35,467 nucleotides of DNA from assembly GCA_015478785.1 (NCBI GenBank), contig JADMKO010000043.1, positions 1-35,467 on the forward strand. Reading direction: 5' to 3'. The notes beneath the pieces are model-generated. The model ran no database searches. It was given only the letters and a program-made list of their open reading frames with translations, and was not told the origin of the DNA. This DNA comes from Chryseobacterium sp. (GTDB lineage: Bacteria > Bacteroidota > Bacteroidia > Flavobacteriales > Weeksellaceae). The position numbers and the translations under genes are program-made. Below are positions 24,653-30,995 of this stretch, piece after piece; the first letter of the stretch is position 1; each line of letters opens with the position of its first letter.

Positions 24653-25162
24653 ATGGCAACAAAATGGAATTTAGACCCCGCACACAGTGAAATTACTTTC
24701 AAAGTAAGACACATGATGATTTCAAATGTAAAAGGTGAATTCACCGACTTTGACGTACAGCTGGAAAGTGCAGACGACAATTTTAAAAACGTTACAGCAA
24801 AAGCTGAAATAAAAACCGATTCTATCAACACAAAAAGTGCAGACAGAGATACTCACCTGAAAAGTGCAGATTTTTTCAATGCGGAACAGCATCCTCTCAT
24901 AACTTTTACCACCAACTCCATGAATGATCATGTTTCCGGAAACATTACCATGAACGGAATCACCAAACCTATTGATCTGGATATAAGCTATGGCGGAACC
25001 AGCGTAGATCCCTGGGGAAACACTAAAGCAGGTTTTTCTTTTGAAGGTAAAATCAAAAGAAGTGATTTCGGACTAAACTGGAATTCGGCACTGGAAACAG
25101 GCGGCGTAATGGTGTCCGACGAAGTGAAAATTGCAGGCGACCTGCAGTTTGTAAAAGCGTAA
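24653..25162 (+). CDS. YceI family protein
   Basis: The 169-residue protein is a typical YceI lipocalin-like barrel. It starts ATKWNLDPAHSEITFKVRHMM, the family hallmark, and contains DRDTHLKSADFFNAEQHPLITF and GNITMNGITKPIDLDI in the expected order, ending with the VKIAGDLQF strand. Family members bind isoprenoid chains (polyprenyl or amide ligands) in the barrel. There is no signal peptide, so it would be cytoplasmic, unlike periplasmic YceI of enterobacteria. It is a single-gene unit between a divergent PAP2 gene and two downstream hairpins. Confidence 0.93.
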   Translation: MATKWNLDPAHSEITFKVRHMMISNVKGEFTDFDVQLESADDNFKNVTAKAEIKTDSINTKSADRDTHLKSADFFNAEQHPLITFTTNSMNDHVSGNITMNGITKPIDLDISYGGTSVDPWGNTKAGFSFEGKIKRSDFGLNWNSALETGGVMVSDEVKIAGDLQFVKA

Positions 25163-25168
25163 CACATC

Positions 25169-25199
25169 ATAAAAGGCCATTTCACCAATTGCCTTTTAT
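25169..25199 (+). terminator. Hairpin after the YceI gene
   Basis: A 9-bp inverted repeat (ATAAAAGGC and GCCTTTTAT, 13-nt loop) begins 6 bp after the stop; the descending arm is itself T-rich, so it can work as a terminator in either direction. Confidence 0.6.
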
Positions 25200-25226
25200 T
25201 TCAAATCACAAATATTATCTTGATTA

Positions 25227-25262
25227 TCAGACAAAGTGTATTCATTTTGTCTGATTTTTTTT
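25227..25262 (+). terminator. Rho-independent terminator of the YceI gene
   Basis: A perfect 9-bp stem (TCAGACAAA and TTTGTCTGA, 10-nt loop) is followed by eight T. The T-run is on the plus strand, so this is the main stop for the YceI transcript. Confidence 0.88.
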
Positions 25263-25276
25263 GAAAAATGGCCAGA

Positions 25277-26359
25277 TTAATTGTTTCTGAAGGCAGCCAT
25301 ATCCAGTTTCAGAGAGAAAAAATTGGAATAAAAATTACTGCTTCCGATTCCGGAATTGGTAATGGCATAATCCAGCGTTAGTCCACGGTATTTTATCCCA
25401 ATTCCGGCACTGGGCTGAAACGAAACTTTCCGCTGTAAATCTTCGATATCCGTTACCGTCTGAAAACGATTGACGCCCAATCTCACAAAAATGAGGTCGT
25501 CGTAAACCATTTCTGCACCTGCGTACGGCGTAATACTGGCAAAATCTGTGGAAACCAAAGCAGCAGTTTTCGCAAAATCTACATTAATTCCGGCTTCCGG
25601 AAGAATGGAAATATATTGGGTTATATCAAAATTTTTGCTGGCTCCGATGTTCAGTTTGGGCATCGTAAGTTCCATTTTATCTTTCGGTGCAGGGTTGAAT
25701 TCCTCACCATTCACGATGGCGGAAAGTTCTTTCTGATCTACATTCCAGAAGTTAACGGTAGTTGTCGCATCGCGAAGCATCGCTCCGTAATTCCATCCAC
25801 TGTCTGAGTGATAAATCGCGCCCACATCGAACCCGAATCCAAAAGCATTGGCGAATTTCCCGACATTTCTGTACACAAGTTTGGCATTCACACCGGCGGA
25901 GATTTTCTGATTTCCTCCCGGATTAAAAGCGTAGGAAACCAGCGCAGCATAATCTGCCTGAGAAAATTTGGTGATTCTATCATAATCAATATTTCCTTCC
26001 GTGTCTATCATTTGGGTAGTATTCAGAATGTTATCTACACCCAAACGAACTACAGAAACAGCGAAAACACCACCGCTGTCTTCAAGTGCTTTTGCATAAG
26101 CGATATAATCGTATTTGGCGATACTTTCGAAATATTCTGCGTGCATGGCCGCTCCCTGCCAGTCTTTTTCTATTCCCAGCAAACCTGCAGGATTCCACAT
26201 CGGGGAATACACATCATTTTGGCTGCTGATCACAGCACCACCCATGGCGAGACCTCTGGCTCCGGCACCGATATTTAGAAATTCATTGGAATATTTACGA
26301 ACGATCTGAGCATCAGCCAATACTCCTGTAAATATGAATAATGCAAGTAATTTTTTCAT
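25277..26359 (-). CDS. PorV/PorQ family outer-membrane barrel protein
   Basis: The 360-residue protein has a signal peptide (MKKLLALFIFTGVLADAQ) and the conserved N-terminal block FLNIGAGARGLAMGGA...DVYSPMWNPAGL of the PorV/PorQ family. The rest alternates in short beta strands with aromatic ends, ending SNFFSLKLDMAAF, as in FadL-like outer-membrane barrels. PorV and PorQ themselves work in T9SS, PorV as a shuttle for cargo to the sortase complex; this protein is one of several family members usually found in Flavobacteriia, and whether it acts in secretion is not shown. It overlaps the EamA gene by 4 bp and is last in a five-gene run starting at lemA. Confidence 0.82.
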   Translation of the reverse strand: MKKLLALFIFTGVLADAQIVRKYSNEFLNIGAGARGLAMGGAVISSQNDVYSPMWNPAGLLGIEKDWQGAAMHAEYFESIAKYDYIAYAKALEDSGGVFAVSVVRLGVDNILNTTQMIDTEGNIDYDRITKFSQADYAALVSYAFNPGGNQKISAGVNAKLVYRNVGKFANAFGFGFDVGAIYHSDSGWNYGAMLRDATTTVNFWNVDQKELSAIVNGEEFNPAPKDKMELTMPKLNIGASKNFDITQYISILPEAGINVDFAKTAALVSTDFASITPYAGAEMVYDDLIFVRLGVNRFQTVTDIEDLQRKVSFQPSAGIGIKYRGLTLDYAITNSGIGSSNFYSNFFSLKLDMAAFRNN

Positions 26360-27249
26360 TGGATTTCGGAGTTTAGTTTCTTTTTGGTTCTTTTCGATTT
26401 TAAAATTCCATTGATAATAATTGCCAAAATCATAACAAATGACGCGATATAAAATAAAGTACTCATCTGTTCCGATTCTCCAAAGATAAAAAAAGCAAGG
26501 ATAATTCCGTATACAGGTTCCAAATTTACTGTAAGAACAAGTGTAAACGGCGAAATATACTTCATCAGGTTAACAGATTCCAGCATGGGAAACGCAGTGA
26601 AAACTCCGGCCAACAGTACTACCAGCGCGAGATCTCTCCAACTGAGATCCACTACCTCAGCGACTTGTCCGGATAAGACTGAAAATAACGCAACAATAAA
26701 AAAGCCACCGAAAATTTCATAAAAAATAATATTTCCCGAACTGGTTCTGCCGTACAGTTTGCCATTGAACACGGAAAAAACGGCACCGAAAAGTGCCGCC
26801 AGAATTCCATAGAAAATCCCTTCTTTGTATCGGAATTCTACATTGAAAATCAGGGAAATACAAAGCACAATGACCACTCCGATAATAACTTCGGGAAGAT
26901 CTATTTTTCTTTTAAAAACAATAGGTTCGAGAATAGCTGCAAACAGGGTGGAAAGCGAAAGGCAACTTAATGCGATGGAAACATTGGAAATTTTAATCGA
27001 ATAAAAAAAACAGAGCCAATGAAACGCCATGAATCCACCAATAGTTACCAACTGGTACATGAGCTTCTTTGGAACATGAAGCGATTTTTTCTGTATAAAT
27101 CTGATAAAAACAAACAAAATTGCTGCGGCAAAGAGCATCCGGTAAAACACCAGAGTTTGCGCATTTGCTGTAATCAGTTTTCCAATAATCGCCGTAAATC
27201 CCCAAAGAAATACTATCAGATGCAATCTGAACAGTGCTGCATTTTTCAT
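26356..27249 (-). CDS. EamA/DMT family transporter
   Basis: From the ATG at 27249 the protein has 297 residues and about ten membrane helices in two EamA halves (about 5-140 and 150-285). The FLWGFTAIIGKLI start and the FYRMLFAAAILF segment are typical of drug/metabolite transporters; the C-terminus is basic (KSKRTKKKLNSEIQ). The open frame runs 34 codons further up but overlaps the glycine-rich 3' end of the preceding gene in another frame, so that extension is rejected. The substrate is unknown; family members export amino acids, nucleosides or other metabolites. The stop overlaps the PorV/PorQ-like start by 4 bp. Confidence 0.87.
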   Translation of the reverse strand: MKNAALFRLHLIVFLWGFTAIIGKLITANAQTLVFYRMLFAAAILFVFIRFIQKKSLHVPKKLMYQLVTIGGFMAFHWLCFFYSIKISNVSIALSCLSLSTLFAAILEPIVFKRKIDLPEVIIGVVIVLCISLIFNVEFRYKEGIFYGILAALFGAVFSVFNGKLYGRTSSGNIIFYEIFGGFFIVALFSVLSGQVAEVVDLSWRDLALVVLLAGVFTAFPMLESVNLMKYISPFTLVLTVNLEPVYGIILAFFIFGESEQMSTLFYIASFVMILAIIINGILKSKRTKKKLNSEIQ

Positions 27250-27271
27250 ATAATTTGCAAAGCTACGGTTT

Positions 27272-28096
27272 TTACCAGCCTCCGGATGCACCACCGCCAC
27301 CAAAACTTCCGCCGCCGCCAAATCCACCGAAACCACCGCCACCAAAACCACCGCCGCGACTCATGCCGCCACCAAAACCACCGCCCATCGGAAATGGAAA
27401 AAATCCGCCGGGATAGGATCTTCTTCCGCGTCGGGAAAGGATCACATCATCGTCATCATTACCGCCACCGCCGCCACGGTTCCTGAAAATACTGCTTAGA
27501 ATGATAATGACAATAACAGCAATCAAAAGAATTTTTAAAAAACCGATTCCGCCGCCCTCGGAAGAATCTTTGGAAACAATCGGTTTATATTTTCCCTGCA
27601 CGGTTTCCATCAACGCCGTTGTTCCGCGGTTGATTCCTTCATACCAAAGTCCCTGTTTGAAATTAGGGGCGACGATATAATCGATGATTTGTCCGGCAAC
27701 CGAAGCTGTCAGGTATTTCTCCACATCCCTACCCTGTTGTATGGACATTTTTCTGTCTTCAGAAGCAACAAGAAAAACAATACCGTTGTCTTTTTCTTTC
27801 TTTCCGATTTTCCATTGTTCACCAAACTGCCATGCTACGAAATTGACATCTTCACCATCAGTTGTAGGGATGATGATAACCATAATTTCCGTAGAAGTAG
27901 AATCCTCAAATTTAATTAGTTTCTGATTCAGCAATTCTTTTTCAGAGTCCGTCAGAAGCCTGGCTTCATCATACACCGGATAAAGAATCGCCGGTTTTTC
28001 CGGTATTTTATACTGTGCCGAGGCGCTGACAAAGAAAGTGGCAACGGCAAATAAAAAGAATAATTTAAGAAAAACTGATCTCATTGGAGAGTTCAT
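27272..28096 (-). CDS. TPM-domain membrane protein with glycine-rich tail (YgcG-like)
   Basis: The 274-residue protein has a signal peptide (MRSVFLKLFFLFAVATFFV within the first 25 residues; a second Met at 28084 is an equally good start), then a TPM domain (about 30-170; VYDEARLLTDSEKELLNQKL, STEIMVIIIPT, DNGIVFLVASEDRKMSIQQGRDVEKYLT), a membrane helix (about 184-202, LKILLIAVIVIIILSSIF) and a tail of about 65 residues made almost wholly of Gly with Phe, Ser and Met. That is the usual YgcG layout. TPM domains are implicated in photosystem II repair in plants; the role in bacteria is unclear. It overlaps the short TPM gene. Confidence 0.87.
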   Translation of the reverse strand: MNSPMRSVFLKLFFLFAVATFFVSASAQYKIPEKPAILYPVYDEARLLTDSEKELLNQKLIKFEDSTSTEIMVIIIPTTDGEDVNFVAWQFGEQWKIGKKEKDNGIVFLVASEDRKMSIQQGRDVEKYLTASVAGQIIDYIVAPNFKQGLWYEGINRGTTALMETVQGKYKPIVSKDSSEGGGIGFLKILLIAVIVIIILSSIFRNRGGGGGNDDDDVILSRRGRRSYPGGFFPFPMGGGFGGGMSRGGGFGGGGFGGFGGGGSFGGGGASGGW

Positions 28097-28493
28097 TAGG
28101 GTTGTTTCCGTTGATGGGAAAATGTTTTTTCAGTTCGGTTCCTGTTTTCAGAATAGCTTCCTCCAAGGCTTCAAAATAATTTCCGCGGGCAAATGCTGAG
28201 GTAATTTCATCGTGCATCCGATCCCAGAAATGCTGATGCACTTTTTTGTGAATACCTTCGTCACCGACAATGGTAAGGTATCTTTTATCAAAATTAATAT
28301 GAAAAAGCACTGCATTTCTTTCTTCCGTTTTGTGCATATTCAGGCTTCGGAAGATTTCAAAAGCGGTCTTTGCATTATCATCCTCAGAATTGGAATCAAT
28401 ATGAACCCTGATTTCTCCGGAAGAATGATTTTCGGCAGTTTGAATGGCTTCCACGAGAGAAGCCATTTGCCTGTGTGTAAGGAAATTACTCAT
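28065..28493 (-). CDS. Short TPM-domain protein
   Basis: The 142-residue protein is a stand-alone TPM-like domain: LVEAIQTAENHSSGEIRVHIDS, TEERNAVLFHINFDKRYLTIVGDEGIHKKV and FEALEEAILKTGTELKKHFP follow the same order as in the long TPM protein next door. There is no signal peptide or membrane helix, so it would be cytoplasmic. Genomes of Bacteroidota often carry this small protein between lemA and a YgcG-like gene. It starts 6 bp after lemA ends and its 3' end overlaps the long TPM gene by 32 bp (20 bp if the second Met of that gene is used). Confidence 0.84.
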   Translation of the reverse strand: MSNFLTHRQMASLVEAIQTAENHSSGEIRVHIDSNSEDDNAKTAFEIFRSLNMHKTEERNAVLFHINFDKRYLTIVGDEGIHKKVHQHFWDRMHDEITSAFARGNYFEALEEAILKTGTELKKHFPINGNNPNELSNEISFS

Positions 28494-28499
28494 GATTTT

Positions 28500-29108
28500 T
28501 TACTCAGTGAAAACTTCAGGCGCATTTTCTGCACCAGCAGCAGCTTTGAATAAAGGTTTTTCTTTAAAATTAGTAAAATTGGCAAAAATATTAGTCGGGA
28601 ACGATTTGATAGTCGTATTGTATTCCTGCACTGATCCGTTGTAGGTCACCGTTTCTGCACGGATACTGTTTTCAATAGCGGTATATTCTCTTTGAAAATT
28701 CGTGTATTGTTGATCTGCTTTCAGGTTGGGATATTGCTCCACAACAGCCATCAAACGGCTTAATGCACCGCTGAGCTCTCCCTGTGCCGCCTGGAATTTT
28801 GCCATATCAGCTTCAGTCATATTGGTAGGATCAATGGTGACAGAAGTAGCTTTTGATCGGGCTTCAACGACACCGGTAAGGGTTTCCTGTTCAAATTGCG
28901 CATACGATTTCACCGTTCTTTCCAGATTCGGAATCAGATTTGCTCTTTTTTGATAAACCGTTTCTACATTACTCCATTTGGTGTTCACATTTTGTTCCTG
29001 TTTTACGAGATTATTATACTTGGGAACTCCCCAAACGAGCAATAGCCCAAGAATAACGAGAAGTGCAATACCTAAGGTTCCTGCACTTAAACAACCTTTG
29101 TTTTTCAT
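28500..29108 (-). CDS. lemA: LemA family protein
   Basis: The 202-residue protein has one N-terminal membrane helix (about 10-28, LGIALLVILGLLLVWGV) followed by the LemA helical bundle: KWSNVETVYQKRANLIPNLERTVKSYA, EARSKAT, LSRLMAVVEQYPNLKADQQYTNFQREY and the C-terminal YNTTIKSFPTNIFANF. These are the hallmark segments of LemA. Most of the protein would lie outside the inner membrane. The molecular function is unknown. It leads the run lemA - TPM - TPM - EamA - PorV/PorQ-like, with gaps of 22 bp or less or overlaps throughout, which points to one transcript. Confidence 0.92.
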   Translation of the reverse strand: MKNKGCLSAGTLGIALLVILGLLLVWGVPKYNNLVKQEQNVNTKWSNVETVYQKRANLIPNLERTVKSYAQFEQETLTGVVEARSKATSVTIDPTNMTEADMAKFQAAQGELSGALSRLMAVVEQYPNLKADQQYTNFQREYTAIENSIRAETVTYNGSVQEYNTTIKSFPTNIFANFTNFKEKPLFKAAAGAENAPEVFTE

Positions 29109-29144
29109 AGTTTATTTTATAAAATGTTGTGAAAATTAGCTGAT

Positions 29145-29152
29145 CAAATATA
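29145..29152 (-). promoter_or_regulatory. lemA: Likely -7 element for lemA
   Basis: The minus strand reads TATATTTG (TAnnTTTG), 36 bp upstream of the lemA ATG. It lies only 12 bp from the divergent folA -7 box, so the two promoters overlap. Confidence 0.42.
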
Positions 29153-29164
29153 CAAATTATGTGC

Positions 29165-29172
29165 TAATTTTG
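29165..29172 (+). promoter_or_regulatory. folA: Likely -7 element for folA
   Basis: TAATTTTG fits TAnnTTTG with the same distance to the ATG (24 bp from its first base) as the nrnA promoter. No TTTG is found at -33. Confidence 0.45.
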
Positions 29173-29188
29173 TAAAAAATACATAAAA

Positions 29189-29674
29189 ATGACAACAGCT
29201 GTAGTGGCCATGGGACTGGGAAACGAGATAGGATATGATAATCAACTGATTTGGCACCTGCCCCGTGACCTCAAACATTTTAAAAATATTACGGAAGGAC
29301 ACCCCATCATCATGGGCAGAAAAACGTACGAAAGCATAGGAAAACCCTTACCCAACCGTACGAATATTGTGGTGAGCAGGAGAACAGACTGGTTTCAGGA
29401 AGGAATTCTGATTGTTGGAAGTGTGAAGGAAGCTCTGAAATTCGCTAAAAAAATTGATGAAGAAATTTTCATCATCGGTGGTGCTGAACTGTTCAAAAGC
29501 ACAATGGAAATCATAGACAAACTGGAAGTGACCGTAATTGATGCCCATTTTGAAGCTGATACTTTTTTTCCTAAAATTGACGAGAAAATATGGAAAAAAA
29601 CGCAGGAGGAATTTATCGAAAAAGATGAAAAGAATGCATACAACATGTATTTTCAAACGTACGAAAGAAGATAA
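29189..29674 (+). CDS. folA: Dihydrofolate reductase
   Basis: The 161-residue protein carries the DHFR pattern: VVAMGLGNEIGYDNQLIWHLPRD at the N-terminus with the catalytic acid D27, FKNITEGHPIIMGRKTYESIG, LPNRTNIVVSRR (NADPH phosphate binding) and EEIFIIGGAELFK near residue 95. Length matches bacterial enzymes (about 160). It reduces dihydrofolate to tetrahydrofolate with NADPH and is the target of trimethoprim. No thymidylate synthase gene is next to it in this window. It diverges from lemA across an 80-bp gap. Confidence 0.95.
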   Translation: MTTAVVAMGLGNEIGYDNQLIWHLPRDLKHFKNITEGHPIIMGRKTYESIGKPLPNRTNIVVSRRTDWFQEGILIVGSVKEALKFAKKIDEEIFIIGGAELFKSTMEIIDKLEVTVIDAHFEADTFFPKIDEKIWKKTQEEFIEKDEKNAYNMYFQTYERR

Positions 29675-29724
29675 CGGAATGAAAATCCACTGCTCAGAAT
29701 CAGGGCTGTCCGTCTCAAAATTCT

Positions 29725-29732
29725 TATCTTTG
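29725..29732 (+). promoter_or_regulatory. Likely -7 element for the gene at 29753
   Basis: TATCTTTG, the commonest flavobacterial -7 form, lies 20 bp before the ATG at 29753. The -33 region has only CTG at 16-bp spacing. Confidence 0.45.
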
Positions 29733-29752
29733 CACTTCTTAAATTTTAACTG

Positions 29753-30322
29753 ATGAATAAGTATATAAAACTAGTTATTGCAGCTCTGCTAATAGGACTT
29801 GGAATTTACATGATGTTTTTTACCCGGAATCTGGGTTGGGGAGTCGTTGTTTTTCTGCTTTCCGCTTTTCCTATATTTCTTTTTTTCAAAAACGAATTTA
29901 TATTGCTTGCTTTCTGGCAGATCAGAAAACAAAATATGGCGAAGGCTGTGCAATGGCTTTCTAAAATTCAGAATTATCAAACGGTATTACACCGGTCACA
30001 ATATGGATATTTTCAGTACCTCTCCGGCCTTACACTGGCTCAGGATAATCCCGCAAAAGTAGAACCTTACATGAAAAAAGCTCTGGAATACGGACTGAAT
30101 ATGAAACAGGACCGTGCGATGGCCATGCTGAATCTTGCTGCTTCAGCCATTTCAAAAGGGAGAAAACAGGAAGGGCAAAAGCTATTGGAAGAAGCCCGCA
30201 AACTGGATTCGGCGGGAATAATGACCGATCAGATTAAAATGATGAAGGAACAGTTGAAAATGCCTTCCATGCAAAAACACATGCACAATCCTCACATGAG
30301 ACAGCGTGGAAAGTTTTTCTAA
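29753..30322 (+). CDS. Membrane-anchored helical-repeat protein of unknown function
   Basis: The 189-residue protein is not one I can name. It has two close membrane helices (about 6-24 and 27-46), so most of it faces one side. The remainder is all helical with TPR-like pairing: FWQIRKQNMAKAVQWLSKIQ, YLSGLTLAQ..KVEPYMKKALEYGL and AMAMLNLAASAISKGRKQEGQKLLEEARKLD. The C-terminus is basic and unusually rich in Met and His (MPSMQKHMHNPHMRQRG), a composition sometimes seen in metal-binding tails. It has its own likely promoter and a good terminator 35 bp downstream, so it is a single-gene unit 78 bp after folA. Confidence 0.75.
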   Translation: MNKYIKLVIAALLIGLGIYMMFFTRNLGWGVVVFLLSAFPIFLFFKNEFILLAFWQIRKQNMAKAVQWLSKIQNYQTVLHRSQYGYFQYLSGLTLAQDNPAKVEPYMKKALEYGLNMKQDRAMAMLNLAASAISKGRKQEGQKLLEEARKLDSAGIMTDQIKMMKEQLKMPSMQKHMHNPHMRQRGKFF

Positions 30323-30356
30323 GAAAGAATTTATTTTAAACTTTACCAAAAAATAG

Positions 30357-30386
30357 GGCAGTGAAATGATATTCGCTGCCTTTTTT
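30357..30386 (+). terminator. Rho-independent terminator
   Basis: A 9-bp stem (GGCAGTGAA with TTCGCTGCC, one G-U pair, 6-nt loop) is followed by six T, 35 bp after the stop at 30322. Confidence 0.88.
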
Positions 30387-30458
30387 ATTCTATCTCGTTC
30401 TTAAAAAGGATTGAGAAAGCGCACTCTTTGGCTGCTTTTATTCCTGGATTTCTGGAAA

Positions 30459-30617
30459 TTTGAGGTTCTATCGGATATAAATGAGGTTCCGAGCCCCAAA
30501 TTTGGGGTTACTAACCTCATCTTTGCGGTTCCAGACCGGAAATTTGCGGTTCCAGACCGGAACTTTGGGGTTCCAGACCGGGATTATGAGGTTCCAAACC
30601 GGAAGAACGAGGTCCAG
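30459..30617 (+). repeat. 21-bp tandem repeat array (about 7.5 units)
   Basis: Seven full 21-bp units start at 30459, 30480, 30501, 30522, 30543, 30564 and 30585, with a partial unit to 30617. The centre of each unit is GGTT followed in most by CCAGACCGG; the middle units (30522-30584) are nearly identical and the outer ones diverged. The junction of units 2 and 3 contains the perfect palindrome CCCCAAATTTGGGG (30494-30507). Because 21 is a multiple of three, one frame stays open and reads as a heptapeptide repeat (FAVPDRK, FAVPDRN, FGVPDRD, YEVPNRK), but only from a TTG start without a promoter, so coding is doubtful. Confidence 0.88.
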
Positions 30618-30630
30618 TAGTGAAAATATA

Positions 30631-30666
30631 GGTTAATTGATTAATCGGTTAATTGTTTAATTGTTT
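30631..30666 (+). repeat. Degenerate AT-rich short repeat
   Basis: GGTTAATTG, GATTAATC, GGTTAATTG, TTTAATTG and a final TTT run together as near-copies of an 8-9 bp unit. It is short and simple, between the 21-bp array and the palindromic element. Confidence 0.5.
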
Positions 30667-30668
30667 GG

Positions 30669-30749
30669 AAAGAGCTGATTGCTTATTTCCTTCACCCCCG
30701 GCCCCCTCCGAAGGAGAGGGGGAGTGTTGTAATCCCGGGACAGCTCTTT
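30669..30749. repeat. REP-like palindromic element
   Basis: Outer 9-bp inverted repeats AAAGAGCTG (30669-30677) and CAGCTCTTT (30741-30749) enclose an inner hairpin CCCCCTC (30702-30708) with GAGGGGG (30716-30722). The nested layout and the GC-rich core in AT-rich DNA fit a small dispersed palindromic element. From memory, similar C-run/G-run cores recur in gaps of many Bacteroidota genomes; copies elsewhere cannot be checked here. Confidence 0.65.
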
Positions 30750-30901
30750 TAGGGTCGGGTAAAATATTCCGGAATTTTTTGTACAAATTGCTTAATAGTT
30801 GAGATGTTACAGCATGACAAAAACAGTGTTTATTATTCCGCAGGAATCTCAAGAGCGATAATTTACATCACGAGAAGCATACAGTTTCGAAAGTGGAATT
30901 C

Positions 30902-30934
30902 AACTTTGCCAAAGTTTCAAACTTTGGCAAAGTT
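30902..30934. repeat. 33-bp perfect palindrome
   Basis: A 16-bp arm at 30902-30917 is repeated exactly inverted at 30919-30934 around a single C. Each arm itself contains the shorter dyad AACTTT-GCC-AAAGTT. It lies 60 bp beyond the stop of the T9SS gene. No T-run follows on the minus strand, and a short ATTTTTA follows on the plus strand, so a terminator role is uncertain. Confidence 0.85.
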
Positions 30935-30995
30935 ATTTTTAGCCGGAATCTATTACTCAGCGAGGAGTTGTATTAATTTAACCTGACCCTTTTTA

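Larger units (their letters stand above)
30387..30995 (+). other. Non-coding, repeat-rich gap between convergent genes
   Basis: Between the terminator of the plus-strand gene and the stop of the minus-strand T9SS gene, no open frame looks like a protein. The stretch holds a 21-bp tandem array, a degenerate TTAATTG-type repeat, a palindromic element with a C-run/G-run core, ATTCCGGAAT at 30766-30775, ATTCC-GCA-GGAAT at 30835-30847, and a 33-bp perfect palindrome. It lies outside any transcription unit I can define. No tRNA or small RNA gene is recognisable. Confidence 0.7.

Noticed and set aside
27250-27351. 34-codon N-terminal extension of the EamA transporter
   Set aside because: It lies within the glycine-rich coding region of the preceding gene and adds a non-family sequence before the first helix.
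27234-27416. Plus-strand proline-rich open frame
   Set aside because: It is the complement of the glycine-rich tail of the YgcG-like gene and has no other support.
30459-30617. Possible CRISPR array
   Set aside because: The units are directly adjacent with no unique spacers, unit length is 21 bp, and no cas gene is present.
30411-30620. Open frame of 69 codons with heptapeptide repeats
   Set aside because: It needs a TTG start, has no promoter, and is open mainly because the tandem unit length is divisible by three. Kept as a DNA repeat rather than a gene.
30649-30852. Minus-strand open frame of 67 codons containing a PSPSEGAGGEG stretch
   Set aside because: The peptide is just the translation of the C-run/G-run palindrome; no promoter or family resemblance.
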